Assembly: GCA_016222805.1 (NCBI GenBank)
Contig: JACRQG010000011.1
Location: 439,191-503,190 of the forward strand
Direction: 5' to 3'
Source: Verrucomicrobiota bacterium
GTDB taxonomy: Bacteria > Verrucomicrobiota > Verrucomicrobiia > Opitutales > Opitutaceae
DNA length: 64,000 nucleotides
Below, in pieces: positions 59,883-64,000 of the stretch. The position numbers and the translations under genes are program-made. Within the stretch, counting starts at the first letter, position 1. Each line of letters begins with the position of its first letter. Under the pieces are notes generated by a model, which saw only the letters and a program-made list of their open reading frames with translations, did not search any database and was not told the origin of the DNA.

Positions 59883-60350
59883 ATGCCCGCTCTGAACAAA
59901 GTCCTCCTGATGGGTAACCTGACCCGCGACCCGGAACTGCGAGTGACTCCCAAGGGCACCCCGATTTGCCAGTTTGCCTTGGCGATCAACCGCCAGTTCA
60001 AGATGGAGTCCGGGGAGAGCCGCGAAGAGGTCATCTACGTCGACATCGAAGCGTGGGGCAAACAGGGCGAGACGATTGCGAAGTACTGCACCAAGGGGCG
60101 CCCCCTCTACGTGGAAGGCCGGCTCCGGCTCGACCAGTGGGAGGACAAGAACACCAAGGAGAAGCGCAGTCGCATGAAGGTCGTCCTCGAGCAGTTCCAA
60201 TTTCTCGGGGACGGACGGGGCGGCGGGGCCGCCGCCGGCGGCGACGCGGCGGGAGCCGGCTCCCCCGAGCGCTTTGCTCCACCCGCCCGTTCCTCGGGCA
60301 GCTCCAAACCGGCCTCGGCCGAAAATCTCGACGAAGACGTACCGTTCTAA
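59883..60350 (+). CDS. ssb: Single-stranded DNA-binding protein
   Basis: 155 aa: N-terminal OB fold ('NKVLLMGNLTRDPELRVTPKGTPICQFALAINRQF', 'VIYVDIEAWGKQGETIAKYCTKGRPLYVEGRLRLDQW'), a Gly/Ala/Ser-rich linker from about residue 115, and the acidic tip 'NLDEDVPF' that recruits replication and repair proteins. Length and tip are standard for a functional SSB. It lies between rpsF and rplI as in many bacteria. Confidence 0.96.
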   Translation: MPALNKVLLMGNLTRDPELRVTPKGTPICQFALAINRQFKMESGESREEVIYVDIEAWGKQGETIAKYCTKGRPLYVEGRLRLDQWEDKNTKEKRSRMKVVLEQFQFLGDGRGGGAAAGGDAAGAGSPERFAPPARSSGSSKPASAENLDEDVPF

Positions 60351-60382
60351 AGCCAGAACGGCGAACCTTTCCCTCATGGCAG

Positions 60383-60405
60383 CGGCCGGGTCTCTGACCC
60401 GGCCG
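60383..60405. repeat. Hairpin between ssb and rplI (family B-like)
   Basis: Perfect 10-base arms CGGCCGGGTC and GACCCGGCCG around TCT. No T run follows, so not a standard terminator. The arms match the GCCGGGxTC pattern of the repeats in nuoI and at 13516. It occupies the space where rpsR is often found. Confidence 0.65.
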
Positions 60406-60463
60406 TCGGCGGCAAGGGCCGTCGCGACACCCCGACAACGATCCCAATCAACCCAATCCGAAC

Positions 60464-61009
60464 ATGGCCTATAAAGAAGTGCTCCTCGTCAAACCCGTCG
60501 AAGGTCTCGGCGGCGAAGGCGACCAAGTCAAAGTCCGCGCTGGCTTCGCCCGCAATTATCTCCTTCCCCGCAAGATTGCGATGCCGCTGACCGGGGCGAA
60601 TCGCAAGCAGGTCGACGCGCTGAAGAAGCGTCGCGCCGAGCGCGAGCAGGCGGAACTCACCGGCGCCCAGGAAGTGGCGCGCAAGCTCGAGAAGACCAGC
60701 CTGGCCTTCGCGGTGAAAACCGGTGAGGGCGGCAAGATGTTCGGCGCCATCACGGCGCAGGATGTGCACGACAAACTCGCCGCGGCCGGGATCGAGCTCG
60801 ACAAGCGGAAGATCCACCTGTTCACGCCGGTCAAGACCCTCGGCAAGCACACGGTGAAGATCAAGCTGCACGCCGACGTCGCCGTGGAACTGCCGTTCGA
60901 CGTCGTCTCGGAGAACCCGATTGAACCCGCGGCCCCGGAGGCGGCGCCGGCCGGCGAGCGTACGGAGAAGCGCTCCGAGCGGCGTCCGCGCAAGGACGCG
61001 AAGGAGTAA
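60464..61009 (+). CDS. rplI: 50S ribosomal protein L9
   Basis: 181 aa. The N-terminal L9 fold 'EVLLVKPVEGLGGEGDQVKVRAGFARNYLLPRKIAMPLT' carries the family signature, followed by the long connecting helix 'DALKKRRAEREQAELTGAQEVARKLEKTS' and the C-terminal domain ending near residue 150. A 30-residue Lys/Arg/Glu/Pro tail ('PAGERTEKRSERRPRKDAKE') is extra compared with the usual 150 aa. It is followed by an intrinsic terminator. Confidence 0.96.
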   Translation: MAYKEVLLVKPVEGLGGEGDQVKVRAGFARNYLLPRKIAMPLTGANRKQVDALKKRRAEREQAELTGAQEVARKLEKTSLAFAVKTGEGGKMFGAITAQDVHDKLAAAGIELDKRKIHLFTPVKTLGKHTVKIKLHADVAVELPFDVVSENPIEPAAPEAAPAGERTEKRSERRPRKDAKE

Positions 61010-61032
61010 GCTCCGTTACCCGCGAATGAAAG

Positions 61033-61068
61033 GCCGCGTGCATGGTGAAGGCACGCGGCTTTTGTTTT
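61033..61068 (+). terminator. Intrinsic terminator after rplI
   Basis: Perfect 9-base stem GCCGCGTGC (61033-61041) / GCACGCGGC (61051-61059), loop ATGGTGAAG, followed by TTTTGTTTT. It ends the rplY-rplI transcription block before dnaB. Confidence 0.9.
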
Positions 61069-61140
61069 GCGGGGAGCAGAATGTGAAAAAAGGGGAATTG
61101 CACGCGGCCTGTTTCCGCGAGTGGATCCTCCTTCCGACGC

Positions 61141-62550
61141 ATGGAATCTGACGCCGCCAAGTACCCCGTTCGCGGAGGTTCCGTTGGCCCCGCTCCCGGG
61201 GCCGCGCCGTTGGGGCGCACCCTGCCGCACAGCCTGGAGGCGGAGGAGTACCTGTTGTCCTGCTGCCTGCTGGATGGGGCCGACGTCGTGGCCCGCTGCC
61301 TGGAGGCCCGGCTGACGCCTGATTCGTTCTACGAACGCAAGCACGGCCTGATCTTCGAGCAGTTGGTGGACCTGTACAACCGGCAGGTGACGATCGACGT
61401 CTCGGTGGTGGCGGAGGAATTGCGGACGGCAAAGAAGTTGGAGCAGGCCGGGGGCGTGGCTTTCCTCGCCCAGGTCTCCGGGAGGATTCCCACGACGGCG
61501 CAGGCGGGGTACTTCCTCGACAAGGTGCGCGAGCAGGCGCTGCTGCGGGAGATCATCCGCTCCGCCACGGGCGCCGTGGAGGACTGCTACGCGTTCTCCG
61601 GGGGGATTGACGAGTTTGTCGATCAGGTTGAGCAAAAACTGTTTGCGGTCACCCAGAGCCGCGTCAGCGAAAGCGCCCGCCCGATGCGTGAGCCCACGCA
61701 CGAGGCGATGAATGTCATCACCAAGATGCTGATGAAGAAGGGCGAGCTCACGGGGGTCTCGTCGGGCTTCAAGGATCTGGACGCCCTGCTCTGGGGGTTT
61801 CAGCGCAGTGAAATGATCGTGTTGGCGGCCCGGCCTTCGATGGGAAAGACCTCGCTGGCCCTCAACTTCGCCGAGGCGGCGGCCCTGCCGCGCAAGGCGG
61901 AGACGGCCCCGGCACCGGTCCTGATCTTCTCCTTGGAAATGGGAGCGTCGCAGCTCGCCCTGCGCATGTTGTGCTCGCGGGCCCGGGTCAACATGAAGCT
62001 GCTGCGCGACGGCCTGCTGTCCAAGAACGGCGAAGAGCAGAACCGCCTGCTGCAGGCGGCGGACGAGTTTGCCAAAGCCCCCATCTTCATCGACGACTCG
62101 AGCGCGCTGTCGATCATGCAGCTCCGCGCGAAGGCGCGCCGCGTGCACTCGCGGCATCCGCTCGGGTTCATCATGGTGGATTACCTGCAATTGCTCAGCC
62201 CGACCGATCCGCGGGTGCCGCGCGAACAGCAGGTGGCGGAGGCCTCGCGCGGGCTTAAGGCGCTGGCGAAGGAACTCGAAGTCCCCGTCCTTGTATTATC
62301 CCAGCTCAACCGTTCCTCCGAAAAGGACAACCGCACCCCAAAACTCTCCGATCTGCGTGAATCAGGTTCAATCGAGCAGGACGCCGACGTGGTCCTCATG
62401 CTGGCACGGCCACGCGATGCGGACGAGAAGTTCCAGGTTGCCGCGGACTCAGCCGAGTTAATCGTTGCCAAGCAGCGAAACGGACCGGTAGGAGAACTGA
62501 AACTCACTTTCCTCAGAGACATTACTCGCTTTGAAAACTTTCATCAGTAA
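61141..62550 (+). CDS. dnaB: Replicative DNA helicase
   Basis: 469-aa hexameric 5'-3' helicase. The N-terminal domain begins 'LPHSLEAEEYLLSCCLLDGADVVARCLEARL' and 'FYERKHGLIFEQLVDLY'; the RecA-like core has Walker A 'AARPSMGKTSLALNFAEAAA', 'ILIFSLEMGASQLALRML', Walker B 'GFIMVDYLQLLSPTD', 'LAKELEVPVLVLSQLNRSSE' and the arginine-finger region 'LSDLRESGSIEQDADVVLML'. All motifs are intact and the length is typical. It starts 72 bases after the terminator, so it has its own promoter. Confidence 0.97.
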   Translation: MESDAAKYPVRGGSVGPAPGAAPLGRTLPHSLEAEEYLLSCCLLDGADVVARCLEARLTPDSFYERKHGLIFEQLVDLYNRQVTIDVSVVAEELRTAKKLEQAGGVAFLAQVSGRIPTTAQAGYFLDKVREQALLREIIRSATGAVEDCYAFSGGIDEFVDQVEQKLFAVTQSRVSESARPMREPTHEAMNVITKMLMKKGELTGVSSGFKDLDALLWGFQRSEMIVLAARPSMGKTSLALNFAEAAALPRKAETAPAPVLIFSLEMGASQLALRMLCSRARVNMKLLRDGLLSKNGEEQNRLLQAADEFAKAPIFIDDSSALSIMQLRAKARRVHSRHPLGFIMVDYLQLLSPTDPRVPREQQVAEASRGLKALAKELEVPVLVLSQLNRSSEKDNRTPKLSDLRESGSIEQDADVVLMLARPRDADEKFQVAADSAELIVAKQRNGPVGELKLTFLRDITRFENFHQ

Positions 62551-62554
62551 CCCC

Positions 62555-64000
62555 ATGCGCGGGTTAACCGGTATCCTTTTGTTGCTGGCGGCCTTGTGTG
62601 CTCCCTCGGGGGCCGTTTGGGCCCAGGCGGGCGCGCAGGCGGCCCAGGGCCAGCGGCAGGGGCCGGCCTACAAGGTGGGGACGGTGACCATCAAGTTCGT
62701 CGGCACCGCCAACGTAAACGAGCAGGTGGTCCGCGCCAACATGCAGATTCGCGAAGGCGGCGAGTTCGACGAGGTGATCCTCGATCGCGACATCCGTTCG
62801 CTGTACCGAACCGGTCTTTTCGAATTCATCGAGGTCAAGCACGAGGCGGTCGACGCCACGACCTTCAACCTGGTTGTCGAGGTCACCCCCAAGTTCCGCG
62901 TGCTCGCGGTCCGGTTCGAGGGCAACACCAAGGTGAAGTCGAACCGCCTTGAGAAGGAGATCAAGGTCAAGGCCAACCAGGCGCTCGACGAGCGGCAAAT
63001 CAAGGAGGACGCCGAGAAACTCCGCGAGTACTACCAAAAGGCGGGGTACAATCAGGTTTCGATCAACTATACGGTGGAGCGCGACCGCGTGGGGGGCTTC
63101 GGGACCGTGGTCTTCAAGATTCGCGAGGGCGACAAGGTCAAGATCTCGGAGATCCGCTTCGCCGGGAACAAGCACGCCACCGCCCGGAAGCTGCGCGGCG
63201 TGATGGAGACCAAGCGGTACTGGATGTTCTCCTGGTTGACTGGCTCGGGCCGTTTCAAGGACGACCAGTTCGAGGACGACCTCGACAAGCTCCGCGACCA
63301 CTATCGCGAGCTCGGTTATCTCGACGTCGAAATCCCGCAGGACAAGGTCCAGTTCAACTATCCGAAGCCGGACCGCCTCGTCCTCGTCATCAACATCAAC
63401 GAAGGGCGGCAGTACCGGGTGGGCGAAATCTCGTTCACCGGCAACAAGCTCTTCAATTCGGCACTCCTGAAGCGGGTGGTGCGGCAGAAGACCGGAGTCG
63501 TCTTCGTGCCGTCGAAACTGGACAAGGACGTGGAGCGGCTGGACGACTTCTACGGCAAGGACGGCTACCTCGACACCCGGGTGCGCCTAAACCGGAAGCC
63601 CAATGTCGCCACCGGGGCGATCGACGTCGAGTACGTGATCAACGAGGGCGAGAAGTTCAACGTCGAGTCGATCGTGATCGAGGGCAACACGAAGACCAAG
63701 AGCACCGTGATCCTCCGCGAACTGGTGCTCGGGCCCGGGGACGTCTTCAGCACCGTCCTGATGAAGATCAGCCAGCTGCGCCTGGAGAACACGCGGTTCT
63801 TCGAGAGCGTGAATGTCAATCACCAGGAGACCAACATCCCCGGCCGCCGCAATATGCGGATCGCGGTGCACGAGGGGCGCACCGGCAACCTGACGTTTGG
63901 CGCGGGCTTCTCCTCGCTGGAACGGGCGACCCTGTTCGCGGAGGTGTCGCAGTCGAACTTCGATCTCTTTAACCGACGGTCATTCTTCCAGGGCGACGGG
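62555..64000 (+). CDS. bamA: Outer-membrane protein assembly factor BamA, 5' part
   Basis: 482 codons visible, open at the window end. Signal 'MRGLTGILLLLAALCAPSGAVWA', then a train of POTRA domains: 'YKVGTVTIKFVGTANVNEQVVRANMQIREGGEFDEVILDRDIRSLYRTGLFEFIEV', 'FRVLAVRFEGNTKVKSNRLEKEIKVKANQ', 'VKISEIRFAGNKHATARKLRGVMETKRYW', 'YRVGEISFTGNKLFNSALLKRVVRQKTG' and 'FNVESIVIEGNTKTKSTVILRELVLGPGD', five in all. The barrel begins at 'GNLTFGAGFSSLERATLFAEVSQSNFDLF'. BamA inserts beta-barrel proteins such as the two receptors of this window. It follows dnaB by 4 bases and may be co-transcribed. Confidence 0.95.
   Translation, partial: MRGLTGILLLLAALCAPSGAVWAQAGAQAAQGQRQGPAYKVGTVTIKFVGTANVNEQVVRANMQIREGGEFDEVILDRDIRSLYRTGLFEFIEVKHEAVDATTFNLVVEVTPKFRVLAVRFEGNTKVKSNRLEKEIKVKANQALDERQIKEDAEKLREYYQKAGYNQVSINYTVERDRVGGFGTVVFKIREGDKVKISEIRFAGNKHATARKLRGVMETKRYWMFSWLTGSGRFKDDQFEDDLDKLRDHYRELGYLDVEIPQDKVQFNYPKPDRLVLVININEGRQYRVGEISFTGNKLFNSALLKRVVRQKTGVVFVPSKLDKDVERLDDFYGKDGYLDTRVRLNRKPNVATGAIDVEYVINEGEKFNVESIVIEGNTKTKSTVILRELVLGPGDVFSTVLMKISQLRLENTRFFESVNVNHQETNIPGRRNMRIAVHEGRTGNLTFGAGFSSLERATLFAEVSQSNFDLFNRRSFFQGDG

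Noticed and set aside
60383-60405. Intrinsic terminator between ssb and rplI
   Set aside because: The hairpin is perfect but no T run follows, and it matches the dispersed family B repeat.

Overview
The window reads as a high-GC Gram-negative chromosome of the phylum Verrucomicrobiota, most likely an Opitutaceae/Opitutales member. That is inferred from long TonB-dependent receptors whose plugs begin 'LSPFVV' or 'LNPFEV', many secreted sulfatases and glycosidases without SusD partners, and a tight rpsF-ssb-rplI-dnaB-bamA block. No rRNA, integrase, transposase or CRISPR array was seen.

Layout. (1) 1-759: 3' end of a TPR-like gene. (2) 777-12595, minus strand: a compact complex I operon nuoA-B-C-D-H-I-J-K, then two Mrp/NuoL-type antiporter subunits with a small membrane protein between them, then nuoM and nuoN. 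nuoE, nuoF and nuoG are absent here. (3) 12816-15373: a lipoprotein gene and, convergent to it, a GH78-like gene. (4) 15517-37490, plus strand: a TonB-dependent receptor, a repeat-filled gap, then a long chain of translationally coupled secreted-enzyme genes: four sulfatases, a DUF1080 protein, an unknown protein, GH106 and GH78 rhamnosidases, and a DUF5722 protein. (5) 37616-57536: two more sulfatases, a Gfo/Idh/MocA oxidoreductase, a DUF885 metallopeptidase, an Asp-box propeller, an unknown secreted protein, GH105, a DUF4832 protein, a second TonB receptor, a TIM-barrel protein and a PL22-like propeller. Regions 3-5 look like loci for degrading a sulfated, rhamnose- and uronate-containing polysaccharide (ulvan-like or sulfated pectin/rhamnogalacturonan; inference). 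(6) 57824-64000: tRNA-Asn, then rplY, pth, rpsF, ssb, rplI, dnaB and the 5' part of bamA.

Two themes stand out. First, several palindromic repeat families fill the accessory region: a 25-bp GC palindrome arranged in BIME-like inverted pairs, a GCCGGSCTC hairpin, a 150-bp MITE-like element, GTAACC-N5-GGTTAC palindromes, and a long 'CACGGATG' inverted repeat. Many copies lie inside reading frames. In the secreted-enzyme chain they sit between a stop-overlapping start codon and the signal peptide; in nuoC and nuoI they form Ala/Pro-rich segments.

Second, four genes carry apparent single-base lesions: an in-frame TAG near the end of the nuoL-like gene, an in-frame TAG in the GH106 gene, and one frameshift each in the DUF1080 gene and rplY. 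The expected residues at the two TAGs differ and TAG ends many intact genes here, so codon reassignment is unlikely. Point mutations or assembly errors are the simplest explanations.
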